A DNA stretch of 64,000 nt from Bowmanella pacifica (lineage in GTDB: Bacteria > Pseudomonadota > Gammaproteobacteria > Enterobacterales > Alteromonadaceae), in assembly GCF_014645355.1 (NCBI RefSeq), contig NZ_BMLS01000001.1, forward strand, positions 1,302,001 to 1,366,000. The letters run 5' to 3'. Position numbers and translations under genes: made by a program. Below are positions 53,591 to 63,029 of this stretch, one piece after another (position 1 is the first letter of the stretch; each line of letters starts with the position of its first letter). The notes beneath the pieces were generated by a model, which saw nothing but the letters and a program-made list of their open reading frames with translations, was not told the origin of the DNA and did not search any database.

Positions 53591-56500
53591 ATGGGAATGC
53601 TGAAGAAACTCTTTTCCTGGTTAACCAACAAATGGGTGCTATCCATTTTAGGCTTACTAATTTTATGCCTGGTGATCTGGTACGTAGGTCAAATATTAGC
53701 ATTTGGCAGTTGGATGCCGCTGGCAGATGACGGTATCCGTGGATTGTTTATCTTATTGGTAATCGCCATCTGGCTGGTGATCCAACTCGTCAAAGTCGTT
53801 CGTCAGAAGAAAGCCAACCAGCAGGTTATTCAAGGTTTGTCAGCCACTAGCCAGCAAGACAACCACAGCGAAGTATCCCTGCTACAAGAACGCTTTCAAC
53901 AGGCGATGCAAACTCTGAAAAAATCCCGCCTGGGAGGCAGCGGCAGTCGTAAATATCTGTATCAACTTCCCTGGTACGTCATTATTGGTCCCCCCGGAGC
54001 AGGCAAAACAACAGCGCTGAAAAACTCTGGCTTACGTTTTCCACTGCAAGAAGGGTTTGGTGCCGACCCCGTCAAAGGCATAGGTGGCACCCGAAATTGC
54101 GACTGGTGGTTTACCAACGAAGCCGTGCTGCTGGACACAGCCGGTCGCTATACCACACAGGATAGTGATCAATCTGCCGATAAAGAGGCCTGGCAAGGTT
54201 TTCTCGGGCTACTGAAAAAACACCGCCGACGTCGCCCCCTAGACGGCGTAATAGTGGCCTTTAGCCTGGTAGATCTGATCTCGCAGAATGCCGAAACCCG
54301 TCAACTCCATGCCCGAGCCGTTCGCCGGCGCCTCAAGGAGCTGAGCGATAGCCTCAAGGTACAAGTGCCCGTATATGTCATTTTTACCAAGACAGATCTG
54401 CTGGACGGCTTTACCGCTTACTTCGATGACTTGGGCAAAGTGGAAAGAGAGCAGGTCTGGGGTATGACCTTCCCCTTAAGCGTCTCGGAAAATCCATCGC
54501 AGTTTATTCACACTTTTGAGCAAGGCTATGACCAGTTGGTTAGCAGGCTGGCGGACGGCATGTTATCCCGTCTGGACGCGGAACATGACATACAGCGACG
54601 TGCAGCCTTGCATGGTTTCCCTGAGCAAATGGCGTCACTTAAACAATCACTGCGAGATTTTATCGGTGAGATTTTTGCGCCCAATGTATACGACGACAAG
54701 CCTATGCTAAGAGGGGTTTATTTCTCCAGTGGCACCCAGGAAGGCAGCCCCATAGACAGACTGATTGGGGCAGTGTCACGAGCATTCGGACTTAGCCGTC
54801 AAGCCACGCCAGCATACAGCGGGCCGGGACGCAGTTATTTTCTGACCCGGCTGATGAAAGAGGTTATCTTCAAAGAGGCCGGCCTGGTGATCAATACCGG
54901 CTTCTGGGCGAAAAATCGTGGCAAATTAGAACGGGCTGGCTACATCGGTGCCGCGGTTGTCACGCTTTCTATCATGGTCGGCTGGTATTGGAGCTATCAA
55001 CAAAACCTCGATTACATTCAGCAGGTGGAAGCACAGGTCAGTCAGTATCAGGACGTTGCAGGCAACCTGGTTGACAGTCGTGGCGACATTAACCAGATAT
55101 TGCCCTATCTCAACCTGCTGAGAACCATACCAGGAGGCTATGCAGACAAGGACAACAGTCCACCTTTTTCAATGGGGCTTGGCCTGTATCAGGGGGATAA
55201 AATTGGCCCCATTGCTATCGATGCCTACCAACGTGCACTCAATACCGTACTGCTTCCTCGGGTCGTGGCACGCCTGGAACAACAGTTACAAGAGAACAAC
55301 CGCGTTGAGCAAAGCGACCTTTTGTATGCTGCACTAAAAGTGTATCTGATGATTGGCAATCCAGGCCGGTACGATAAACGGGAAGTCGGCATTTGGATAA
55401 CCACGGACTGGGCCAATCAGTTCCCCGGCGTCAACAACAGTGAGCCGCGGGAACAACTGATAGAACACCTGCACGCTCTGGTCGATACAGAACTTCCTCA
55501 GGTCAGATTGCAGGGATTACTGGTAGAGCAGGTGCGCAAAACACTGAGCAAGCAGAGTCTGGCAGAGCGGGTTTATGGGCAAGTCAAGCGCAGCCCGCAA
55601 GCAACCTCTCTTTCCTCCTGGAGGATGATAGACAATATCGGTGCCGATGCCGCCCATTATTTTCGCTTTCGTAGCGATGCGCCCATGAACAAAGGACTGC
55701 CTGGCTTTTTCACCTTAACCGGCTACAAAGATGTGCTGCTTGAACAAGGCCCCATGTTGACCAGCCAGGCTGCCAGGGAAACCTGGGTAGTGCGGGAAGA
55801 TAAACGCGAAGCACTGTCAGCAGAAGAGATAGAAGGGCTGTTTCAGGATGTCAGCAAACTGTACTTTTCCGAATATGTGCGCACCTGGAATCTGTATCTG
55901 CAGGATATTGATATTGCGCGCTTCAACTCTTTTGCCGATGGCGCGCAAAAAGTCAAAGATCTGTCTGCGGAAATGTCCCCCATTCGTAGCCTACTGGCCC
56001 ATGTGGGAAAACAAACCACCTTGGTTTCTTCATCAGCAGACTTGATTGATGCCGCAGGCAAAACCGACCGATTAGGCAGTATTAGCCACCGTGTTTCGTC
56101 CTTGCTGTCCAAAGCATCAGAAGCCCAGGCGCTCAACGCCAATAAAGACCCAGCGGCCCTGGTCGACCGTCAGTTTGCCCGCCTGCACGAAATTCTTAAA
56201 GAGCGAGATGAGGTACAAGCCCCCATTAAGGCGACATTATCGAATTTGAATGAGCTTTTTATCGCCCTGAGCACAGTGGAAGCAACGATTAACTCAGCCG
56301 CTATGGGGATCAGCACCAACGATGCCAGCTCCGCGCTGCAAGGGGTCATCAGACGCATTCAATTAGAAGCCAGTCGGCAGCCAGAGCCTCTCAAGCAATG
56401 GCTGTACAGTCTGGTCAGAGAGAGCAATATGGTGTTTGTCCGTGATGCCAGGCAACGCTTTAATCAGGTTTGGCAAGCCTCGGTCGCTAACTTCTGCCGC

Positions 56501-57154
56501 CAGGCCATAGACAGTCGCTACCCTATCGCCCCCAACAGCCCGGACGATATTAATATCAGTGACTTCAGCCGCTACTTTGGTCCTTCGGGCTTGCTGGATA
56601 CCTTTTTCAATCGTTATCTGGCTGGCTTTATAGACACCAGCGTCAAACCCTGGGCGTTGATCGAAAATGCCGGGGCCAAACTGGAGGTGCCGGACAAGGT
56701 TGTGCGCTATTTTGAGCGGGCCGCAGAAGTGCGCCAAACCTTCTTTATGGGCGGCGCCAATCAGCCTTACTTCAGCTTTCAGATCTCGCCACTGCAATTG
56801 GATGCCTCTGCCAGCCAGAGCCTGATTGAAATGGGTGATCAGCGATTAGTCTACCAACATGGTCCCACCCGGTTGACCCAAATGGTCTGGCCGCCAACAG
56901 GGGGGATGGAACGCTCAAGGTTCTCGATTCGAACCCTGGCAGGTTCCAGTACAGGTATAGCGACAGACGGTCCTTGGGCTTGGTTCAGGCTAATAGACAA
57001 AGGGGAGAGTCAAGCCACATCAAGCCGAGATAGATTTCGGGTCAATTTCCACAGTGATGGCCTGAAAGCCAGTTATGAGATCAAGGCAGGTAGTGTCATC
57101 AACCCCTTTAATAAGCAAGTGATGCGCAGTTTGGGCTGCCTGGATAATCTGTAA
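53591..57154 (+). CDS. tssM: T6SS membrane protein TssM (IcmF)
   Basis: A 1187-residue inner-membrane protein. Two N-terminal helices (about 14-32 and 48-66), a cytosolic GTPase-like domain with an intact Walker A GPPGAGKTT (about 133), a third membrane helix (about 453-472, YIGAAVVTLSIMVGWYW), and a long periplasmic domain that contacts TssJ. Family segments include DTAGRYTTQDS and LDGVIVAFSLVDL. Intact Walker residues suggest nucleotide-dependent function. Between tssL and tagF in one operon. Confidence 0.96.
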   Translation: MGMLKKLFSWLTNKWVLSILGLLILCLVIWYVGQILAFGSWMPLADDGIRGLFILLVIAIWLVIQLVKVVRQKKANQQVIQGLSATSQQDNHSEVSLLQERFQQAMQTLKKSRLGGSGSRKYLYQLPWYVIIGPPGAGKTTALKNSGLRFPLQEGFGADPVKGIGGTRNCDWWFTNEAVLLDTAGRYTTQDSDQSADKEAWQGFLGLLKKHRRRRPLDGVIVAFSLVDLISQNAETRQLHARAVRRRLKELSDSLKVQVPVYVIFTKTDLLDGFTAYFDDLGKVEREQVWGMTFPLSVSENPSQFIHTFEQGYDQLVSRLADGMLSRLDAEHDIQRRAALHGFPEQMASLKQSLRDFIGEIFAPNVYDDKPMLRGVYFSSGTQEGSPIDRLIGAVSRAFGLSRQATPAYSGPGRSYFLTRLMKEVIFKEAGLVINTGFWAKNRGKLERAGYIGAAVVTLSIMVGWYWSYQQNLDYIQQVEAQVSQYQDVAGNLVDSRGDINQILPYLNLLRTIPGGYADKDNSPPFSMGLGLYQGDKIGPIAIDAYQRALNTVLLPRVVARLEQQLQENNRVEQSDLLYAALKVYLMIGNPGRYDKREVGIWITTDWANQFPGVNNSEPREQLIEHLHALVDTELPQVRLQGLLVEQVRKTLSKQSLAERVYGQVKRSPQATSLSSWRMIDNIGADAAHYFRFRSDAPMNKGLPGFFTLTGYKDVLLEQGPMLTSQAARETWVVREDKREALSAEEIEGLFQDVSKLYFSEYVRTWNLYLQDIDIARFNSFADGAQKVKDLSAEMSPIRSLLAHVGKQTTLVSSSADLIDAAGKTDRLGSISHRVSSLLSKASEAQALNANKDPAALVDRQFARLHEILKERDEVQAPIKATLSNLNELFIALSTVEATINSAAMGISTNDASSALQGVIRRIQLEASRQPEPLKQWLYSLVRESNMVFVRDARQRFNQVWQASVANFCRQAIDSRYPIAPNSPDDINISDFSRYFGPSGLLDTFFNRYLAGFIDTSVKPWALIENAGAKLEVPDKVVRYFERAAEVRQTFFMGGANQPYFSFQISPLQLDASASQSLIEMGDQRLVYQHGPTRLTQMVWPPTGGMERSRFSIRTLAGSSTGIATDGPWAWFRLIDKGESQATSSRDRFRVNFHSDGLKASYEIKAGSVINPFNKQVMRSLGCLDNL

Positions 57155-57163
57155 GGAACAAAG

Positions 57164-57856
57164 ATGCTGATACAAAAACCGGGCTTCTATGGAAAATTGC
57201 CGGGTAAGGGTGACTTTATCAGGCGCCACCTGTCTAACGAGCTGGTTTCAAGCTTGGATCAATGGCAACAAGCAGCCATGGAGTATAGTCAAGCGGTATT
57301 GGCAGATGCCTGGCTACGCCATTATCTGGTTAGTCCTATCTGGCGTTTCGTGCTCTCTCCAGGGTTACTGGATGCCCAGCCCATTGCCGGCGTTATGATG
57401 CCCAGTGTCGATAGCGTTGGCAGACATTTCCCCCTGACTCTCGCCCAGCCCTTATCCCCGGACACCAACCTACTCAGCTTTAGTTTCCAGGCTGACAACT
57501 GGTTTGAGCGAATGGAAGACATCGCACTTTATGCGCTATCGTCTGAATTTGATATGTTGGCTTTTGAACAGCAGTTGGAAGCGATACCAGCCCCGAACCT
57601 GACTCCCCCAGGCACACCGCTGCCGCAAAGTGAGATAAGACGAGGCTGGAAGCTGGATACACTAAGCGGAGCTCAACTGGTGGAAACAAGCTTAGCAATG
57701 GAAATGCAGAGTCAACTGGTCGCTCAGTATTCACGTTTCAGTTTATGGTGGAGTCTGGGCTCAGAAGACATCGAGCCCACTTTTTTGCTGTATCAGGGAA
57801 TGCCTCCGCCGGAGGCGTTTAGCGCCTTTATTAGCGGACGCTGGCCATCAAGCTAG
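57164..57856 (+). CDS. tagF: T6SS-associated protein TagF
   Basis: A 230-residue protein with the TagF/ImpM N-terminal signature PGFYGKLPGKGDFIRRHLSNELVSSLDQW and the central RHFPLTLAQPL segment. In P. aeruginosa TagF represses H1-T6SS at the post-translational level, in parallel with the PpkA/PppA phosphorylation pathway and by interacting with Fha. Its presence with tagH supports that control mode here. Its stop overlaps that of the convergent 98-codon gene. Confidence 0.93.
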   Translation: MLIQKPGFYGKLPGKGDFIRRHLSNELVSSLDQWQQAAMEYSQAVLADAWLRHYLVSPIWRFVLSPGLLDAQPIAGVMMPSVDSVGRHFPLTLAQPLSPDTNLLSFSFQADNWFERMEDIALYALSSEFDMLAFEQQLEAIPAPNLTPPGTPLPQSEIRRGWKLDTLSGAQLVETSLAMEMQSQLVAQYSRFSLWWSLGSEDIEPTFLLYQGMPPPEAFSAFISGRWPSS

Positions 57857-58149
57857 CTGGCCGGCACATACTTCAGTGCCGCTTCATCTTTATCGGAATA
57901 CACATAGCAGCCAGCCCAGGCGCCAGACATGGTAATTGCCACCGGGATAGGGGCACCACGGCTGAACTTTACCTTACCAAAGGCAATTAAAGAGGTTTCA
58001 CGGATTTGGTGCTCCTCGATATAAGCCTTCCACTTATCCTTATCGGTGCGCTCAACCAGGCAACCACTGTCTGCAGCCAGTTTTAACTTGCCCACCAATA
58101 CATGGTAGTCAACCTCAACTATTGAAGGTTGTCCCATATTACCTCCCAT
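57853..58149 (-). CDS. Unknown 98-residue protein inside the T6SS locus
   Basis: The only minus-strand gene within the T6SS cluster. The product is up to 98 residues (94 if it starts at the ATG at 58137 preceded by GGGAGG; the ATG at 58149 also has AAGGA at good distance). There is no signal peptide or membrane helix; two cysteines (ADSGC and WAGC) and a beta-rich C-terminal half (SRGAPIPVAITMSGAWAGCYVYSD) are visible. No family recognised. It could be a regulator, an immunity-type protein or an unrelated insertion; nothing in the sequence decides. Confidence 0.6.
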   Translation of the reverse strand: MGGNMGQPSIVEVDYHVLVGKLKLAADSGCLVERTDKDKWKAYIEEHQIRETSLIAFGKVKFSRGAPIPVAITMSGAWAGCYVYSDKDEAALKYVPAS

Positions 58150-58485
58150 CAGCTTGTATCCTTGGTTATTTACTCTAACCCATTAGTTGAATTTTTAGAA
58201 AGTCTGCATTTCCCTGACTTTCAAAGCCTATTCCCATAGCAATGGGACATAAACAAAAAGTAATTCTTTACATTTCTGCCAAGTAAATAGGTTTTTTTAA
58301 CAAATTTCAGCCAATTTCTTGCTGAAACTCATTTGCTGAACCAATATTTCTTTTGCTGACCAAATCGGATGGAGTCATTTGGTCTTTGTTATTTAACAGA
58401 TTTTACCACTGTTAGATTGTTGGGATTGTGGCCTAAGCCCTGATGTCTGTCCAACAGTTAAGATGGAATTTTAACCAGTAGCACT
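58150..58485. promoter_or_regulatory. 336-bp AT-rich region before tssA, with repeated TTGCTGA motifs
   Basis: It splits the T6SS into two transcription units and must carry the promoter of tssA onward and of the unknown minus-strand gene. TTGCTGA occurs at 58319, 58333 and 58353; the last two sit in longer copies TTTGCTGAACCAA and TTTGCTGACCAAA exactly 20 bp apart. TTTCAGC (58305-58311) is an inverted copy of the first. An AACAG / CTGTT pair lies near 58400. No sigma-54 (GG-N10-GC) element is convincing. Confidence 0.55.
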
Positions 58486-59523
58486 ATGACAGACGTAAAC
58501 ATTAATCAGTATCTTACCCCTATTTCAGATGAAACCCCTGCCGGGGACAATTTGGAATATGAACAACTGTTCACCGAGCTCGAGCGTCAGGCCAAGGGTA
58601 AACCGGAACAAAGTTTGGGCGATGCCAAAGTGGATGCTGAGCCACCGGACTGGCGCAGTGTTAAAACTAATGCCCTGCATTTACTGGACAGAAGTCGTGA
58701 TCTGCGGCTGGCCATATTTCTTTGCCGGGCTTTGCTCAATTTGCATGGACTGGCGGGCTTTAAGCAAGGCCTTGAACTAACACAAGGCATGCTCAGGGAA
58801 TTCTGGCCCACTTTACACCCGCAACTGGATCCTGACGACGATAACGACCCGGTACTGCGCATCAACACCTTGCTGACACTCTGTGACAGGGAGGCCACCT
58901 TATCCAGTCTGCAAAGGGCCTCACTGGCCAGCTCAAGAATATTTGGCGATATAGGATTACGTCAGGTGCAAATTGCCAAAGGTCTGCTCAGTGATGACGG
59001 AGATGGTGAAGGGCCCGACTTGGCTGCCATATCAGCCACCTTTATGGATTGTCCAATAGACGATCTTCGCCAGACAGCTAATGACCTCAAGAGCTGCATT
59101 GACGCCATTGACAGCGTAGATGCCTTTCTTGGTGATACCCTTGGTGTCAGCCAAGCGCCAGACCTCTCTCCCTTAAAGGCCTCATTGACCGACGCTGAAG
59201 CCATAGTCAACGAATATCTGGCTCGTCGGGGACAAGATACGGAACAAAGTGCGGAGGACCCCGCCGATGCTCCCCAACCACAGGCTCCCAGCATGAATGG
59301 CGAGATTAACAGCCGGGAAGATGCCACCCGGCAGATGGACCGCATTATTGAGTATTTCCGCAAACACGAACCCTCCAGTCCAGTACCGTTATTGCTGCAA
59401 AGAGCCAAACGTTTAGCCACCCTGGATTTTTTGGAAATACTCCGGGATATGGCACCTGAAGGATTACAACAAGCCAGGAATGTCGGGGGATTGGACAAAT
59501 CTGGCCTAGATGAAGATTCCTGA
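58486..59523 (+). CDS. tssA: T6SS protein TssA
   Basis: A 345-residue protein with an N-terminal ImpA domain (about 8-130: YLTPISDETPAGDNLEYEQLFTELERQAKGKPEQS, then PPDWRSVKTNALHLLDRSRDLRLAIFLCRALL) and a C-terminal region with REDATRQMDRIIEYFRKHEPSSPVPLLLQRAKRL, which is typical of the short TssA class that caps the baseplate or sheath. Length equals P. aeruginosa TssA1. It starts the second T6SS block after the repeat-rich region. Confidence 0.94.
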   Translation: MTDVNINQYLTPISDETPAGDNLEYEQLFTELERQAKGKPEQSLGDAKVDAEPPDWRSVKTNALHLLDRSRDLRLAIFLCRALLNLHGLAGFKQGLELTQGMLREFWPTLHPQLDPDDDNDPVLRINTLLTLCDREATLSSLQRASLASSRIFGDIGLRQVQIAKGLLSDDGDGEGPDLAAISATFMDCPIDDLRQTANDLKSCIDAIDSVDAFLGDTLGVSQAPDLSPLKASLTDAEAIVNEYLARRGQDTEQSAEDPADAPQPQAPSMNGEINSREDATRQMDRIIEYFRKHEPSSPVPLLLQRAKRLATLDFLEILRDMAPEGLQQARNVGGLDKSGLDEDS

Positions 59524-59558
59524 CTATGTTTAAACATCAACCGTAAGGAGTACAAAAA

Positions 59559-60062
59559 ATGGCCAAGGCAAGCAGTCAGAAATTTATCGCCAGAAACAGG
59601 GCACCCAGAGTACAAATTGAGTACGACGTCGAACTATATGGCGCCGAAAAGAAGATCCAATTGCCCTTTGTTATGGGTGTGATGGCCGATCTATCAGGAA
59701 AACCAAGCGAGGCCTTGCCGCCGGTTGCTGAGCGTAAAGCGCTGGAAATAGACGTAGATAATTTTGACGACCGCCTCAAGGCTATCAAACCCAGAGTCGC
59801 ATTCCAGGTTCCAAACACCCTAACGGGTGAAGGCAACCTGAGCATAGATATCAGCTTTGACAGTATGGATGATTTTTCCCCTGCAGCGGTGGCCCGAAAA
59901 GTGGACGGGCTCAAACAGTTGCTTGAAGCAAGAACACAGCTGTCGAACCTGATTACATACATGGATGGTAAGACAGGGGCCGAAGAGCTCATTGGCAAAA
60001 TCATGAATGATTCGGCGCTGCTGCAGTCTTTGCTGGCCGAGAAGAAGCCGGCCGGCGAATAA
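59559..60062 (+). CDS. tssB: T6SS contractile sheath small subunit TssB
   Basis: A 167-residue sheath protein. The N-terminal RAPRVQIEYDVELYGAEKKIQLPFVMGVMADLSGKP and central VAFQVPNTL, then DDFSPAAVARKVDGLKQLLEAR are the family signatures. AAGGAG precedes the ATG at good distance. It polymerises with TssC to form the contractile sheath. Its companion tssC begins 32 bp downstream. Confidence 0.96.
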   Translation: MAKASSQKFIARNRAPRVQIEYDVELYGAEKKIQLPFVMGVMADLSGKPSEALPPVAERKALEIDVDNFDDRLKAIKPRVAFQVPNTLTGEGNLSIDISFDSMDDFSPAAVARKVDGLKQLLEARTQLSNLITYMDGKTGAEELIGKIMNDSALLQSLLAEKKPAGE

Positions 60063-60094
60063 AGTAGCAACGAAATAATGGAGTACTAGTCATC

Positions 60095-61588
60095 ATGTCC
60101 GAAGTGAAAAGCGAAGCGCAACAAGAAGTAGCTGAAAAAATTGAAGCCAGTGATTTTCAATCATTACTGCAAAAGGAATTTAAGCCCAAGTCTGATCGCT
60201 CAAAAGAGGCCGTAGAAACCGCGGTTCAGACACTGGCAGAACAGTTGCTGAAAGATACCGCCGTCATCTCCTCTGATGTCATTGGCACCATTCAGGCCTT
60301 AATAGCGGAAATAGACCAAAAACTGTCAGACCAGGTGAATCTGATTCTGCATCACGAAGACTTTCAGAAGTTGGAGGGCACCTGGCGCGGGCTGCATTAC
60401 ATGGTTAACAACACCGAAACCGACGAGATGCTCAAGATTCGGGTGATGAATATTACCAAGAACGAACTGGGTAAAACGCTGAAAAAATTCAAAGGCACGG
60501 CCTGGGATCAAAGCCCCATCTTCAAAAAAGTTTACGAAGAAGAATACGGTCAGTTTGGTGGCGAACCTTACGGATGCTTAGTCGGCGACTACTACTTCAG
60601 CCATAGTCCACAAGACGTTGAATTACTTGGTGAGATGGCGCAAGTTTCAGCAGCTTGTCATGCGCCCTTTATCACCGCGGCCGACCCCTATCTACTGCAA
60701 ATGGACTCCTGGCAGGAACTAAGTAACCCCCGGGATCTAACCAAAATCTTCCAAACCCCGGAGTACGCCGCCTGGCGTTCACTCAGAGAATCCGAAGATT
60801 CACGTTATTTGGGTTTAACCATGCCCCGTTTTCTGGCCCGTCTCCCCTATGGGGCGAAAACCGATCCGGTGGAGGAGTTCGACTTCGAAGAAGACACCGA
60901 AGGTGCCGATCACTATAAATATACTTGGGCCAACTCGGCCTATGCCATGGCAGTGAATATTAACCGTTCCTTTAAAATGTACGGTTGGTGTTCCCGTATC
61001 CGAGGTATCGAGTCCGGTGGCGCCGTAGAAGCATTGCCCACGCATACCTTCCCAACCGATGACGGTGGCGTGGATATGAAGTGCCCCACCGAAATTGCCA
61101 TTAGTGACCGGCGCGAAGCGGAACTCGCCAAGAATGGCTTTATGCCGCTGATTCACAAGAAAAACTCCGACTTCGCCGCCTTTATCGGCGCACAGTCACT
61201 GCAAAAACCCTTTGAATATGACGATCCAGATGCCACGGCCAATGCCAACCTTGCCTCTCGCTTACCTTACCTGTTTGCCAGTTGCCGGTTTGCCCATTAC
61301 CTCAAATGCATCGTCAGGGACAAAATCGGCTCCTTTAAAGAGCGAGAAAGCATGCAGAAATGGCTGCAGAACTGGATCATGAATTATGTGGATGGCGACC
61401 CCGCCAACTCCACCGAGGAAACCAAGGCCAGAAAACCGCTGGCTGCTGCAGAAGTGGTAGTGGAAGAGGTGGAAGGAAACCCTGGCTACTACACTTCTAA
61501 ATTTTTCTTGAGACCGCACTACCAGTTGGAAGGGTTAACGGTCTCGCTTAGGTTGGTATCACGCCTGCCGTCTGCAAAGAGTGCTTGA
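60095..61588 (+). CDS. tssC: T6SS contractile sheath large subunit TssC
   Basis: A 497-residue sheath protein. Conserved segments include KLEGTWRGLHYMVNNTETDEMLKIRVMNITKNEL, PYGCLVGDYYFSHSPQDVELLGEMAQVSAACHAPFI, RFLARLPYGAKT and the C-terminal PGYYTSKFFLRPHYQLEGLTVSLRLVSRLPS. It pairs with TssB and is recycled by ClpV, whose gene should lie beyond the right edge. Length is standard (about 495). The ATG at 60095 follows a weak GGAG. Confidence 0.97.
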   Translation: MSEVKSEAQQEVAEKIEASDFQSLLQKEFKPKSDRSKEAVETAVQTLAEQLLKDTAVISSDVIGTIQALIAEIDQKLSDQVNLILHHEDFQKLEGTWRGLHYMVNNTETDEMLKIRVMNITKNELGKTLKKFKGTAWDQSPIFKKVYEEEYGQFGGEPYGCLVGDYYFSHSPQDVELLGEMAQVSAACHAPFITAADPYLLQMDSWQELSNPRDLTKIFQTPEYAAWRSLRESEDSRYLGLTMPRFLARLPYGAKTDPVEEFDFEEDTEGADHYKYTWANSAYAMAVNINRSFKMYGWCSRIRGIESGGAVEALPTHTFPTDDGGVDMKCPTEIAISDRREAELAKNGFMPLIHKKNSDFAAFIGAQSLQKPFEYDDPDATANANLASRLPYLFASCRFAHYLKCIVRDKIGSFKERESMQKWLQNWIMNYVDGDPANSTEETKARKPLAAAEVVVEEVEGNPGYYTSKFFLRPHYQLEGLTVSLRLVSRLPSAKSA

Positions 61589-61661
61589 TATCGGATTATT
61601 GTGACGTAAGAAACCAGAGCAATCCTGCTCACCATGGAAATGAAACTAGAGGAGAGTCGTC

Positions 61662-62144
61662 ATGGCAGTTGATATGTTCATTAAAATTGAAGGTATCGAG
61701 GGAGAATCAAAGGACAAGGCCCATAGTAAGGAAATAGACGTACTTGCCTGGAGTTGGGGAATGTCACAGTCAGGTAGTATGCATATTGGCGGTGGCGGTG
61801 GCGCCGGTAAAGTCAGTGTGCAGGACTTGTCATTTACTCATTGGTTTGACAAATCATCTAACAACCTCATGCTCTACTGTGCCAACGGTAAGCATATTCC
61901 CACCGCAACTTTAGTGGTCAGAAAAGCCGGTGAGAATCCTCTTGAGTACATCACGATCACCATGACAGATGTACTGGTGACCTCGGTCAGTACGGGAGGA
62001 AGCGGTGGTGAAGACAGACTGACCGAGAATGTCAGCCTGAACTTTGCCAAAGTGAAGGTGGAATACAAGGAACAGTCCAAAGACGGCTCTGGTGTTGCCG
62101 GTCCGGAATTCGGCTGGAACATCGAAGAAAACGTAGCCGCCTAA
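61662..62144 (+). CDS. hcp: T6SS tube protein Hcp (TssD)
   Basis: A 160-residue protein, hexamer-forming tube subunit and secreted marker. MAVDMFIKIEGIEGESKDKAHSKEIDVLAWSWGMSQSG is the canonical N-terminus, and the length is close to P. aeruginosa Hcp1 (162). A strong GAGGAGA precedes the ATG. The following 70 bp contain a hairpin that may lower read-through to tagJ and so raise the proportion of Hcp, which is needed in large amounts. Confidence 0.96.
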   Translation: MAVDMFIKIEGIEGESKDKAHSKEIDVLAWSWGMSQSGSMHIGGGGGAGKVSVQDLSFTHWFDKSSNNLMLYCANGKHIPTATLVVRKAGENPLEYITITMTDVLVTSVSTGGSGGEDRLTENVSLNFAKVKVEYKEQSKDGSGVAGPEFGWNIEENVAA

Positions 62145-62155
62145 CCAGCGTGGAT

Positions 62156-62186
62156 ACCGGGCTTAGGTTATCTCAACGGGCCCGGT
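62156..62186 (+). terminator. Hairpin after hcp, possible partial terminator
   Basis: ACCGGGC / GCCCGGT, seven perfect pairs with a 17-base loop followed by a short T stretch. It lies in the only sizeable gap between hcp and tagJ; the operon evidently continues past it, so termination would be partial. Confidence 0.5.
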
Positions 62187-62214
62187 TTACTCCTACAACA
62201 ATGGATTTTTCCCG

Positions 62215-63006
62215 ATGTCTAATGCCGAACAATGCCTCAAGCAAGGCGATCTGCCTGCGGCACTCAGCGAATTGCAAGCCGCCATTAAACAGCAACCCGC
62301 CAACCTTGAGCTACGCGTATTTTTGTTCCAGCTTTTGGCATTGATGGGCGAATGGAATCGCGCCCTGTCACAACTTGACGTGCTTAAGAATCTGGACGAC
62401 GCCAATCTGGCTATGTACCACACCTATAAGCCGGCACTGTTTGCCGAAGTGATGCGTAGTGACGTGTTCACCGGGCGGCGATCTCCTTTGTTATTTGGCC
62501 AACCCGAACCTTGGATGGCGCTTTGCATTCAAGCACTGAATGCCTCCGCGCAGCAACAATATGCGCAAGCCGAAGCACTCAGAAGCGAGGCATTCGAGCT
62601 AGCTCCGGCTTCCTCGGGTCAGGTAGACGGACAGAGTTTTGCCTGGATAGCCGATGCCGACAGCCGTATCGGGCCTTTTTTAGAAGCCATAGTTCAAGGC
62701 ACCTATTACTGGATCCCCTTTAGCCGCATTCAACGTATCGACCTGCAAGCACCGGAAGATTTGCGAGATTTGGTGTGGTTGCCAGTGCATCTGACCTGGA
62801 CAAACGGTGGTCAGGATGTTGCCTTGTTGCCATGCCGTTATCCGGGTTCTCAGAGCAGTGAAGATGCGCAAATCCAAATGGCACGCAAAACCCAGTGGCA
62901 GGAGAATGGCAATGAATATCAAGGTGAGGGTCAACGCATCTTTGCAACAGATGCTGACGAATATCCCTTGTTGTCCATTCGCCAGATAACCCTCAACAAC
63001 GCTTAG
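62215..63006 (+). CDS. tagJ: T6SS accessory protein TagJ (ImpE/SciE family)
   Basis: A 263-residue protein. The N-terminal TPR-like half (AEQCLKQGDLPAALSELQAAIKQQPANLELRVFLFQLLALMGEWNRALSQLDVL) is the ImpE signature, and the C-terminal half includes FAWIADADSRIGPFLEAIVQGTYYWIPFSRI. TagJ binds the TssB N-terminus and defines a T6SS subclass that coevolves with ClpV and the sheath proteins. Ribosome binding site is weak, consistent with lower expression than hcp. Confidence 0.93.
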   Translation: MSNAEQCLKQGDLPAALSELQAAIKQQPANLELRVFLFQLLALMGEWNRALSQLDVLKNLDDANLAMYHTYKPALFAEVMRSDVFTGRRSPLLFGQPEPWMALCIQALNASAQQQYAQAEALRSEAFELAPASSGQVDGQSFAWIADADSRIGPFLEAIVQGTYYWIPFSRIQRIDLQAPEDLRDLVWLPVHLTWTNGGQDVALLPCRYPGSQSSEDAQIQMARKTQWQENGNEYQGEGQRIFATDADEYPLLSIRQITLNNA

Positions 63007-63029
63007 TAGCCCAAAGCGAGACAAGGAAG

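Noticed and set aside
58395-58425. LexA box from the AACAG/CTGTT pair
   Set aside because: LexA requires CTGT-8-ACAG; the orientation here is reversed.
58425-58460. Sigma-54 promoter before tssA
   Set aside because: A TGGC is present near 58430 but no correctly spaced GC-containing -12 element follows.
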